The notes below the pieces were generated by a model. The model was not told where the DNA came from. It ran no database searches and worked only from the letters and a program-made list of their open reading frames with translations. A DNA stretch of 64,000 nucleotides, taken from assembly GCA_025454975.1 (NCBI GenBank), contig JALONK010000011.1, positions 1-64,000 on the forward strand, in the 5' to 3' direction. The translations under genes and the position numbers were made by a program. Source of the DNA: Bacteroidia bacterium (GTDB lineage: Bacteria; Bacteroidota; Bacteroidia; UKL13-3). This document shows positions 21,601-29,156 of the stretch, piece after piece. Numbering within the stretch: position 1 is the first letter of the stretch; each line of letters begins with the position of its first letter.

Positions 21601-24600
21601 GTTCCAGTATTATTTGATTCAAATATTACTCCTTGAATAAAAATATTAACTGCATCATTTAAAATGGTTAATGCCGGCTGTGATGTGGATGTGTTTCTAA
21701 TAATTAAGTCCGTATCATTAATACTTCCTCCAACTGCATAGCCAAGAATTCTAACCCGATCTGCTCCATTTAGTCTTAATAATCCATCGGTTGTATTAAC
21801 TGTTCCTGCTAAAATGGTTTGATTTAGTCCGGCCGGACGAATAGTGAGTGTATACCCAAAATTACCTGTTGTTACCCCATTAAATTCTAACCACTGGTTT
21901 AAACCAATATTACCGTTTTCAACGATAGTTGCACCATCTTCTAATAACACTTCTGTATTCCCCTGTAACAAACTATTGTTTATGGCATTAAACAAGCCTG
22001 TAGGTCCTGTTAAATTTGGATAAGTACCTGTTGGCCCAACTGTTATTGAAGTAGCTATTGGTGTTGAAATTGAATATTGATTAGGAGTTGTGTGAGTAGT
22101 TATTTGTGTTATATCTGCACCAATACCATAAGTTGGTAATGTACTATAATTACCCGAGCTGTCTTGTGCTGCAACAAAGTACCTGATAATGTCGTTAGGT
22201 ACAACTCCACCAATTAAACTATAATCAATAGTAAACTCCCAAGTGCCCTCTTTACTATTTCCTGATTGTTGAGTACCATTAGTGGTAAACCACTGACCGT
22301 TGTTTTTATTAAAGTATAATTTAGGGACAAAAGTTCCTGCGGCAATTCCACTATTTAAGTCTCTGATGGTGGCAATGATTGTTCTGTTTTGTATAGAAGC
22401 AGTATTTAATAAAGCAGTATAAGATATTTCGGGAGCTGCTGAGTCAAAGCTTAAAGTATTTGTAGCCGATGCATAAGCACCAATATCTACCGGGGTTGCC
22501 GATAAACGTTGTGTGCCGTTAAAATCATTGCTTACTCCGCCTAATACTATTGCACCTCCGATTCCTTCTGCCGGATTCGAAGATGGTAAATTTAAATTGA
22601 TTGTTCCGGCTGCACCTGTTGGAGCAATTAAATTCGGATTTGCATGTATGCTATTCACATCACGTCCATATACACTTTTTAAACTGTTGTTACCTGATAA
22701 TGTTGCAACGTTCGTGAATCCTCCGGCAAGAAAATTACCTGTCAACCCTGAACCAACCCAATAAATATTGTTATTGCAAGTAAATAATGGCGTTGATGGT
22801 ATACTACCATAGTTGATGGCAAAGTTATTACCTGTGCCACCTGCATTTTGAACCAGATTAACAAAGATATTATTTCTAATTTCCGACCAAGAAATAAACC
22901 CTATGCTTGAACGATAGGCAGCCGTTATAGATGTGCCCGAAGTTGGAGCTCCATCTATATAAACAGTGTTATGGAAAATTCTACTTGCAAATGTTGATGA
23001 GCTATGGGTATTGTTTATCCCTGACACAACAAATGGTCCGCTAAATGGAACACCGGCCGTATCTATACCAAGTCTTATTAAGTTGTTGGCAGTGGTAGCT
23101 GCTGCTGTTGACAAATCTATACCAATTAAATTGGTAGCAGTTGTACTGGCACTTGCAAAACTATGTATGAAGTTTCTGTTACAAAAAGATACATTACTTG
23201 ATGTTGCCGATGAGGATGTATATCTTATACCTATTATGCTTCCTGTTGTAGCTGTATGTAAATTATACAACCCCCAAATAATATTGCTATCACATTCTTG
23301 ATTTATTACCGAACTTACGTATTGTATGCCACATATACCTGGTGCCGTTGTGGTAAATCTGTTATACATTGATTTAATCTGGTTTCCTGCAACCCTGTTT
23401 CCTGCAGCACCTGATACCACAATTCCATTAATTTGTGATGTGCTAATCGTTACACTCTGAAGGGAAATTGAATCAATATAATTATTAAGAATTGAACTCA
23501 CACCACTACTGGAAAAGTTAATTCCATTAATAGCGCTTGATGTGCTTGTACTGGTATTAGAACTTCTTGAGAATAATCCATAAATTGTATTGGCTGATAT
23601 AGTTGTAAAACCTGAACTAGCATAGCATATACCGTTTATTTGAGTTGTTTGTGTGGTTTGATTTGAACGTTGATACAAATGTCTTATAGTATTGTTTCTG
23701 ATTACTTGTCCGGCAGTTGATGAAGAAACCAATATTCCGTTAATTGCTGCAAGCGTTGATGAACCCAATGCTGAACATGCAGTGCTATCTTGAAACAATC
23801 CATCAATGGTGTTATTTTCAATTACTGAAATACCTGATGTGCTAAGAATGCCGGTAATTCTAACTGCATTTGCACTTGTATTATTATTTGTTAATGGTTC
23901 AGCAAAGGTACCAATAGTATTGCCGCTAATTGTAATGGTATTACTTGTAGAGGCTGAATTAATACCAATTAATGATGCACCTGTTGTACTGCCCGTATTA
24001 CCGGAGTTGGTTTTTAAGTTTTTAACTGTGTTATTTTGAATTAAAACATTTAACCCTGCTGAGGTAGATATTGCGCGAATTGCATTTGTGGTTCCGGTAT
24101 TATAGGCAGATATGTTTTGTACAGTATTTCTAGATATGGTATAATCAGAAGCTGCACTTGCGTTTATACCGATAACCACTGCATTGTTTAAACTTAAAAT
24201 ATTATCCACCAAATTACTGTCTATGATTGATGTTCCGGCGGTAGCAGAAATTGCCGTAAAGGTGCCTGTAGCGGTTGTGCTACCCAATACCCAGTTTTTA
24301 ACTTGGTTTCCATAAACTCTAGTGGCTGTTCCATTCGCAGTACTCACTAAAATTGCAGTTCTGGCAATGGCTGTATTATTGTTTAATGCACCACCAAGTG
24401 CTAAGGCACTATTGCCTCCAATAATATTGTTCAAGATTTGATTACCTGTTGAATTACTACTAGTTCCTGGAACAAAATTAATAGCCGACCAAGTAGCAAC
24501 CTGTGTAGTGTTTAAAGCAGTATCATAAAAAATATTATTTGCAATTAACCAATTGCTGCCATTATTTGTGGCAGCAACATTTATACCGTTAAACGTGAAG

Positions 24601-26042
24601 CTGTTAAACTCGTTGCCAATAATAGTATTATTATCATTTTGTACCACATTTGATTGTCCGGTAGAAATGATACCTACAGCGAAAGCTCCCGCTGCTGAGC
24701 GACCGAAATAATTGTTTTGAATTAAGTTATTATCATTACCTGAAATGCCTGTTGACCCGCTAATGGTAATAGTTCCCGAAGCTGTACCGGTATTTGCAGA
24801 TAACAAATTCATATTTATTAATTGATTATTTCGTGCATCGTTTGATAAATTGAAAATTACTCCTGCTGTATTATAGTTCTTAATGGTTAAGTCTCTGGTG
24901 TTAGCTGCACTATTACTACCATTTACAATAAGCCAATTTGCTCCAGACAATACAAACATTGTGGTTGTATTACCTTCAATTAATGGCGAATTACCGGAAG
25001 CGGGCTTTATTGTAACTGTATTGGTTGAAGATGCCCCGGGAATATTTGCAAATGAAATAGGATATGTTTCTCCGTTGGCCGTATTGTAATTCGTGCCAAT
25101 TAAAGTGAATGTAACAGGTCCGTTTAATCCAAATCTAGAAGCCGCTTGAGCTGCTTCGCTTATGGTTATAAAATCTCCACCGGGTCCAACTGTGAATGTT
25201 CCATTTAGTGGCGATCTATAAATAGCAGTAGCTGTGTCATCAATGTTTACAGTGTCTGGCGTATTGTTGGGTAACGATGTAAATACCTTTACACGATATA
25301 AAGTGTTATTAGCAAAAGTGAAATTACCTAATTGGATACTTTGAACATTACTACCAATTCCCCCTAAAGTATCAATTAATCCGGTAAAGTTAATTGGTGT
25401 TTGTGCTACGCCATTCACTTCCCAATTTACATTGACACTGGTTATTTGATTGGTCCCTGAATTTCTTATTCGAGCAGTAAATAAATTGCTACCCGTACTA
25501 AAAGCTAATGGAGTATCTATGGCCAAGGTAGCTGCATTATTTGATCCTGAGGCCAATTGGATTACTTGAATTTCTCTAAAATTAGGATTTGTACCTTGTA
25601 CATTATTAAAGCGTAAACGTGTAGTGGTTATTGGTAGAGCAAATGTTATAGAATCAACTTGTGGTATTGGACTTAAAAATGGGTTCGGACTTAAAGCAAC
25701 ATAAGATGTCCCATTCCAAATTTCAATTACTGCTGAAGTAAACGGCCTATTGTCTTTATAAAATACAATTTTATTAAAGGTTACAGGAGCTGCCCATGTG
25801 TATTCAATATTTGCATTTGTGTTTATCCATCCCCAACCGCATGGAGTAGGGGCACAATTAAATGGGTTAATGATGCCATCATTATAATTGGCAGGCCCAA
25901 AGCCCAAAGCCGGATTACCACCTCCACTGTGTGTTGCAGTCGCGGTTAAGGCATGATTGGTTTGTGCTGATGCCTTAAAACCACTTACAATTACCGTTAG
26001 TATAAAGGTAATCTTAACAATTGTTTGTAGAAATTTTACCAT
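15648..26042 (-). CDS. Giant T9SS-secreted beta-helix protein (3464 residues)
   Basis: Complete giant exported protein. Signal peptide 1-26 (ends GFKASA), then a discoidin/F5-8C-like module (about 27-160, with W-containing NIEYTWAAPVTFNKI) and a CARDB-like stretch (160-275). Three large beta-helix blocks follow, each with a conserved opener: TVGPGGDFITISEAA (near nucleotide 25200), ITVGPTGTYPNLTG (near 22050) and FYVGNGQPYSTLTG (near 19030). Blocks are separated by Ig-like linkers that start with PPSITYT-type motifs. The end has an FN3-like module (LPVALLNFNGKRIGKDA) and a T9SS type A sorting domain (VYPNPFSDN, about 15890-15651). Function is probably surface adhesion or matrix, by inference. 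It has the same architecture as 1-8136 but lacks IPT/TIG repeats, and has its own terminator. Confidence 0.93.
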   Translation of the reverse strand: MVKFLQTIVKITFILTVIVSGFKASAQTNHALTATATHSGGGNPALGFGPANYNDGIINPFNCAPTPCGWGWINTNANIEYTWAAPVTFNKIVFYKDNRPFTSAVIEIWNGTSYVALSPNPFLSPIPQVDSITFALPITTTRLRFNNVQGTNPNFREIQVIQLASGSNNAATLAIDTPLAFSTGSNLFTARIRNSGTNQITSVNVNWEVNGVAQTPINFTGLIDTLGGIGSNVQSIQLGNFTFANNTLYRVKVFTSLPNNTPDTVNIDDTATAIYRSPLNGTFTVGPGGDFITISEAAQAASRFGLNGPVTFTLIGTNYNTANGETYPISFANIPGASSTNTVTIKPASGNSPLIEGNTTTMFVLSGANWLIVNGSNSAANTRDLTIKNYNTAGVIFNLSNDARNNQLINMNLLSANTGTASGTITISGSTGISGNDNNLIQNNYFGRSAAGAFAVGIISTGQSNVVQNDNNTIIGNEFNSFTFNGINVAATNNGSNWLIANNIFYDTALNTTQVATWSAINFVPGTSSNSTGNQILNNIIGGNSALALGGALNNNTAIARTAILVSTANGTATRVYGNQVKNWVLGSTTATGTFTAISATAGTSIIDSNLVDNILSLNNAVVIGINASAASDYTISRNTVQNISAYNTGTTNAIRAISTSAGLNVLIQNNTVKNLKTNSGNTGSTTGASLIGINSASTSNTITISGNTIGTFAEPLTNNNTSANAVRITGILSTSGISVIENNTIDGLFQDSTACSALGSSTLAAINGILVSSSTAGQVIRNNTIRHLYQRSNQTTQTTQINGICYASSGFTTISANTIYGLFSRSSNTSTSTSSAINGINFSSSGVSSILNNYIDSISLQSVTISTSQINGIVVSGAAGNRVAGNQIKSMYNRFTTTAPGICGIQYVSSVINQECDSNIIWGLYNLHTATTGSIIGIRYTSSSATSSNVSFCNRNFIHSFASASTTATNLIGIDLSTAAATTANNLIRLGIDTAGVPFSGPFVVSGINNTHSSSTFASRIFHNTVYIDGAPTSGTSITAAYRSSIGFISWSEIRNNIFVNLVQNAGGTGNNFAINYGSIPSTPLFTCNNNIYWVGSGLTGNFLAGGFTNVATLSGNNSLKSVYGRDVNSIHANPNLIAPTGAAGTINLNLPSSNPAEGIGGAIVLGGVSNDFNGTQRLSATPVDIGAYASATNTLSFDSAAPEISYTALLNTASIQNRTIIATIRDLNSGIAAGTFVPKLYFNKNNGQWFTTNGTQQSGNSKEGTWEFTIDYSLIGGVVPNDIIRYFVAAQDSSGNYSTLPTYGIGADITQITTHTTPNQYSISTPIATSITVGPTGTYPNLTGPTGLFNAINNSLLQGNTEVLLEDGATIVENGNIGLNQWLEFNGVTTGNFGYTLTIRPAGLNQTILAGTVNTTDGLLRLNGADRVRILGYAVGGSINDTDLIIRNTSTSQPALTILNDAVNIFIQGVIFESNNTGTAITSGGALRISPTSVVTGNDNIYIGNSVFRKTLGTTSIPGILLAASGTTGVNRENDNILIENSTFYGMNLNSIWFATGNGNNIRIKNNTFFYDSTSVHTLTSTVINFTPGAVSNNDTISENIIGGSGYGLTGLWRINNALSLTGISVSSGTNTGTYISNNRIANILMSNTGSTSFTGILVNTSGGIATIAGNYIGDTLNPTSIQHFGTSGTLLGISCQTNSASIINNNIVSGIINSATTSNTTVINGIRSWNQTATLQIANNLISNLLDSSSSASTSSSAAMIGINVSSSTTSIAITGNTIRNLANIVTATSTIQTLGIVTNAGLANLSNNVVESIRSNAQNTSTTTSSGLIGIWNASTTPGQIITNNTVRFLNYTTLTPNSTQLIGIMQSSGSGHTINNNLVHNLFSNTISSNTTTLSGIIGIMHNGSGSQITMNGNTVFGLEGAGLTGNTSIVGMLYQGTTTNVLNSVARNFVHSFKLATIGNGRMIGIQQNSGSFTRYSNNMIRLGIDSAGTVNTGNYEVYGFLNDVSGNFEYYHNTVYLGGNPTSGAAITACIRLNGTPTGVNINDLRNNVFVNATTNGGAATGKHFAIRLAAFPASSTSVVSNYNLLLANGTGGIIGGTNTLDFVTLGGLSGWARNSGYDLQSASTNPLLIDPTGSAATLDLHLQNANPLEGSGDQSLIGVVTVDFDGNTRTGIAGMDVGADAANFTLASDAFPPSITYTPVNNQGNLIGPLTISNVNIRDNVGSPLLPAPNAPRIYYKKGTLGTWVSNQASSATGTPTNANYTFEIFYGSFGGVTTGDTIYYYIAAEDSAGGNLTSQRPLAIGLNINSISNEPATTDFYTLLPTIPAGSKFYVGNGQPYSTLTGTGGLFEFLNNNTLGGSVTAVITSNIVEPGTVGLNQLGEDGVGAGSYTITIRPDSSATSSRIISGNSNSGLIRLNGADRIKIIGIPDQSTNNNLNLLTIRSSSTISPAVLFTNGSTQCRLHNLTIESANLTTPLGINGGVISFASSTVAPIGNSQDSITNCTIRNDQSLTFPNGVPASLISSFHSGTILNSNNVITGCNFLNASSVYLNVDAGSGNGWIVTNNSFYNTLPIITANPVVVRFNGAAVSDGHTINNNFIGGTLPQAAGSSWTSNVAAAWNCIQLAVGNNTTTQVTGNTIRNIRFTQSASAIQFNGILVTAGRTNISSNMIGDSTVVGSIELAPPTTHSGIAVNATVTVQTTINNNRFAGIAVNSPGNAATLLCINVAGGITTISNNIIGAVGTANSITNNANAITRGINVTTAVNVDPATQITGNTICNINALNNQTGVSLGGIFMSGSTVANISNNRIFNLTTTSSNTTLSGINVAVFGISLSGSTNAGPVISNNIIYSLTASNNGSVITNAAGVLVQSANAPQISANRIYDIRNLSTSTSLSPTPTANGLVIFNVVNLANVINNQITLGQAQTNNVQFNGIWLPLNSVFDVNAYYNTVLITGNVSSGSLTSFAFHRGSNSTTEVTASIRLVNNAFINHRAGGSSKNYAIANELSGTASGGGWLLSNYNLLSSSSTTTVGLWGSNDLNMNDWRSNTNGDRNSWSAISSLVNPTALFIDIPNGNLNANVNASQNWYLHGKGIAGATSANINTDFNGNTRGTVLGYGTNIGAHEFNSLSTPPAANIVGTPALNGTSVISFGERTLATITWGNSGTVPSAIAANYFSGLTPPNVFFGANYMDMYLQINATGGSNYNYQMVLNYDPALLGSVSSENNLRIARWNAIWSYDFLSTPNTGASTIASNFASNQFGSFTGTDITAPLPVALLNFNGKRIGKDASLFWTTTFERNNSGFIVERSADGMKFEYAGFVKGSLNSSVSRSYSFVDKEVFTTNPVYYYRLKQVDIDGNYEYSSTIQLSDTETEQNSSLVYPNPFSDNLSLTLRTVSEGSTNIEVFDMNGRIVFNKTVEVSTGINEITLNELTSFERGVYFVKITHQQFSQTHKVVHIK

Positions 26043-26118
26043 ATCATTAATTTTAGAATTTGTAAGAACTGATAATTGTCAATGATTGACGAAAAACTAA
26101 ATTGTTAATTTTTATGTG

Positions 26119-26161
26119 CAATTTTAATAATCACCCTTAAAATTAATCCAATTTTAATAAT
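26119..26161. repeat. Pair of 13-bp direct repeats 30 bp apart in the divergent intergenic region
   Basis: CAATTTTAATAAT occurs at 26119-26131 and again at 26149-26161. Between and overlapping them is an 8-bp inverted repeat, TTAAAATT/AATTTTAA (26137-26157). The spacing of 30 bp is about three helical turns, as expected for two binding sites on one DNA face. It lies between the divergent giant gene (start 26042) and serine hydrolase gene (start 26321). The region is very AT-rich, so chance is a real alternative. I see no other feature in this 278-base gap. Confidence 0.4.
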
Positions 26162-26320
26162 TTTAAGACAATTATTTTTTTCCGATTATTTAAGCTAACA
26201 ATAAAAAAAATGAATGTTGAGTAAAGATGAATAATTAAGGACTAAAAAGATTTAATTTTGAGATTAATTTATTCTAAAAAACGGTGTATTAGATACACTT
26301 ATTTAATCTTGTAATATAAA

Positions 26321-27847
26321 ATGAAATTATTGAAACCATTTTTTTTAATATGTATAAGCTTATGCATTTTTAAGTTAAATGCTCAAACACCTTCCTTCAT
26401 TTCCGATTCATTAGATGTATACATTACACGAGAAATGAATCGTTGGCAAATTCCAGGTTTAGCAATTGCTATTGTTAAGGATGGTAAAGTGATTGTTGAA
26501 AAGGGTTATGGTGTAAAACAAATGCATGATAAAAGTCCGGTGGATGAATATACACTGTTTCAAATTGCCAGTAATTCAAAAGCATTTACAGGAACCGCAA
26601 TAGCTTGGCTTCATCATGAACAGAAATTAAGTTTGGAACATCAAGTTAAAAAGTATTTGCCAAATTTTAACTTGTATGATAGTGTTTCAGGTAGCCTATG
26701 CACCGTTCGTGATTTATTATGTCATCGTTTAGGGACCCAAACTTTTCAAGGTGATTTTCTCAATTGGGGAAGTAATCTTTCTCGTATGCAAATAGTAGAA
26801 GGATTAAAACGTACAAAACCTGTTTATCCATTTAGGTATAAATATGGTTACAATAATGCGGCCTTTGTTACGGCAGGCGAAATTATTAAACAAGTTACTG
26901 ATACAACATGGGACGATTTTCTTAGCACCAGATTGTTTATGCCAATGGGAATGACAAGAACCGGTACACGTTTTCAGCAAATGTTAACTGATAAAAACGC
27001 TTGTAGCCCTCACACCATTTACAAAGGAAAACTACAACCTATTCCTTTGTGTAATATCGAAAATATGAGCGCAAGTGCTGCAATTTTCTCATGTGTTGCC
27101 GATATGAAATATTGGTTGTTATTACAACTTCAAAATGGAAAGCACAATAACCTCCAACTTGTTCCCGAAAGCGTAATTCTTGAAACCAGAAAATCAAATA
27201 TGATTGCAAATGATGTGAATAGCAAGGTGTTTAAATCAAAGCACTTTGTAACTTACGGATTAGGCTGGCAGTTATATGACTACCATGGTCGTCGAGTTAT
27301 TGAGCACAGCGGGGGAGCAAATGGTTTTGTTACAAAAACCGAGTTGATACCGGAAGAGCAACTGGGTGTTATTGTTTACACAAATACAGATCAAAACAGT
27401 TTATATGATGCTTTATGTAAGCAAATAATTGAAGCTTATTTAAACATGCCTTATCGTAATTTAAGTGAGTTGTATTTCAATAATTCAAATGCACAACAAC
27501 AGTATAAAATGAATCAATTGAAACTGTTGGAAGACTCAATTAAATCAGCAAAACAAATGCCATTACCTGCATCTGAGTATTGTGGTAAATATAAAAATGA
27601 ATTATATGGTGAGATAGAGATTAAATTAGAAAAGGGAAAACTTATCATTTACTTTTCTAATCATCCTCATAACAAAGGAAAACTTGAGTACATTGCCGAA
27701 CAAAGATTTATGTGCTATTATACCGACATTACCTGTGGAATTGAAACTGCATCATTTGTGGTGAAAGAAAACAAAATTACTGGTGTTAAAATAAAAGTTG
27801 ACGATTTTATAGATTATATAACCTACGATTTCGAAAAAACAAATTGA
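26321..27847 (+). CDS. Serine hydrolase, class C beta-lactamase/PBP-like
   Basis: 508 residues with a signal peptide (1-21, ending FKLNA). Catalytic motifs of the beta-lactamase-related (class C/EstB) family are present: S-x-x-K as SNSK (84-87), Y-x-N as YNN (177-179), and the third motif HSGG within IEHSGGANG (about 328-336). The C-terminal 100 residues resemble the DUF3471-type lipocalin-like domain often fused to these enzymes. Substrate could be a D-Ala peptide, an ester or a peptide; it is not a proven beta-lactamase. Its stop is 2 bases before the ATG of hutI, so the two are probably co-transcribed, an unusual pairing. Confidence 0.9.
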   Translation: MKLLKPFFLICISLCIFKLNAQTPSFISDSLDVYITREMNRWQIPGLAIAIVKDGKVIVEKGYGVKQMHDKSPVDEYTLFQIASNSKAFTGTAIAWLHHEQKLSLEHQVKKYLPNFNLYDSVSGSLCTVRDLLCHRLGTQTFQGDFLNWGSNLSRMQIVEGLKRTKPVYPFRYKYGYNNAAFVTAGEIIKQVTDTTWDDFLSTRLFMPMGMTRTGTRFQQMLTDKNACSPHTIYKGKLQPIPLCNIENMSASAAIFSCVADMKYWLLLQLQNGKHNNLQLVPESVILETRKSNMIANDVNSKVFKSKHFVTYGLGWQLYDYHGRRVIEHSGGANGFVTKTELIPEEQLGVIVYTNTDQNSLYDALCKQIIEAYLNMPYRNLSELYFNNSNAQQQYKMNQLKLLEDSIKSAKQMPLPASEYCGKYKNELYGEIEIKLEKGKLIIYFSNHPHNKGKLEYIAEQRFMCYYTDITCGIETASFVVKENKITGVKIKVDDFIDYITYDFEKTN

Positions 27848-27849
27848 TC

Positions 27850-29097
27850 ATGCAACAAACATTAATACATAATATAAAAACCATATTTGGAATTATCCAA
27901 AACTCAAGCACGAAAATCAAACGAGGAGCAGAAATGGCTGTGCTGGAAAGTTTAGATAATGCGTGGATTCTTATAGAAAATGGTAACATAAAAGGCTTTG
28001 GAAGCGAAAACTCAAAACCTGAAATAAATAATCAGTGCAAGTTGATTGACGCAAATCAAGGTTACGTGATTCCTGCCTTTGTTGATTCTCACACACATAT
28101 TGTATTTGCAAAAAGTAGGGAAGAAGAATTTGTGATGAGAATTAAAGGTAAATCTTATGAAGAAATTGCTGAAGCCGGCGGTGGGATATTAAATTCAGCC
28201 AAACGATTACAAGAAATGAGTGAAGATGAACTCTTCGCTCAAGCTATGCATAGATTAAATGAAGTTATTAAGTTTGGTACAGGAGCAATTGAAATAAAAA
28301 GCGGCTATGGTTTAACAGTAGACGATGAACTTAAAATGTTGCGTGTTATCAAACGAATCAGCAACGAGTCTCCAATAACTGTGAAGGCTACTTTTTTAGG
28401 TGCGCATGCATTTCCTACAAAATACAAACAAAACCGTCAAGGTTATATCAACGAAATAATTCATGTAATGTTGCCTCAAATAGCCGAACAACAATTGGCA
28501 ACTTATATGGATGTTTTTTGTGACAAAGGTTTTTTTTCCGTTGAAGAAACTGAACAATTATTAATTGCGGCAAAACTATATGGATTAAAACCAAAAATTC
28601 ATGGCAATGAGCTTGGTTATACCGGCGGTGTTCAAGTTGCAGTTAAACATCATGCCATAAGTGTTGATCATCTCGAATATACCGGCAACGAGGAAATTGA
28701 ATGCTTATTAAATAGTGAAACGATTCCTGTTGCATTACCAAACTGTTCGTTTTTTCTAGGTATTCCTTATGCTCCCCTTCGAAAAATGATTGATGCCGGT
28801 TTGCCGGTTTGTTTAGCATCTGATTATAATCCCGGTTCATCTCCGAATGGGCGAATGGGTTTTGTGATTTCATTAGCTTGTACGCAAATGAAACTTACTC
28901 CTGAAGAGGCCATTAATGCTGCTACGATAAATGCAGCCGCAGCCCTCGAATTAAGCGATACTCATGGCAGTATAACTGTTGGTAAGGTGGGTAATGTTAT
29001 CATTACTGAAGCAATGCCATCGTTAGCATATTTACCTTATCGCTTTGGAAATAACACCATTGCTAAAGTGATTATTAATGGTAGCGAAATAAAATAA
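27850..29097 (+). CDS. hutI: Imidazolonepropionase
   Basis: 415 residues from the ATG at 27850; a TTG two codons earlier would overlap the upstream stop. Third enzyme of histidine degradation: hydrolyses 4-imidazolone-5-propanoate to N-formimino-L-glutamate. The amidohydrolase metal site is visible as H81 and H83 in DSHTHIVFA. IEIKSGYGLTVDDELKMLR, KIHGNELGYTGGVQ and LASDYNPGSSPN are the family signatures. The other hut genes are absent from the window. It is followed by a bidirectional terminator. Confidence 0.95.
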   Translation: MQQTLIHNIKTIFGIIQNSSTKIKRGAEMAVLESLDNAWILIENGNIKGFGSENSKPEINNQCKLIDANQGYVIPAFVDSHTHIVFAKSREEEFVMRIKGKSYEEIAEAGGGILNSAKRLQEMSEDELFAQAMHRLNEVIKFGTGAIEIKSGYGLTVDDELKMLRVIKRISNESPITVKATFLGAHAFPTKYKQNRQGYINEIIHVMLPQIAEQQLATYMDVFCDKGFFSVEETEQLLIAAKLYGLKPKIHGNELGYTGGVQVAVKHHAISVDHLEYTGNEEIECLLNSETIPVALPNCSFFLGIPYAPLRKMIDAGLPVCLASDYNPGSSPNGRMGFVISLACTQMKLTPEEAINAATINAAAALELSDTHGSITVGKVGNVIITEAMPSLAYLPYRFGNNTIAKVIINGSEIK

Positions 29098-29127
29098 AAA
29101 AGCGACTGTTTTAAAAAACAGCCGCTT
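29096..29127. terminator. Bidirectional terminator between hutI and the convergent T9SS gene
   Basis: AGCGACTGTTTT pairs with AAAACAGCCGCT in an imperfect stem around 29101-29126. The minus strand gives the better signal, since the stem is followed there by a run of T. On the plus strand the tail is weak. Confidence 0.7.
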
Positions 29128-29156
29128 AGTGTATTGATGGTTTAGGGGATAATTTC

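Noticed and set aside
16126-25089. Plus-strand open frames inside the second giant gene
   Set aside because: Antisense shadows; composition rich in Leu, Val, Ile and Pro, as expected from reading Asn/Thr-rich codons backwards.
29098-29156. Small RNA between hutI and the T9SS gene
   Set aside because: The only structure is a terminator hairpin fitting the convergent genes.
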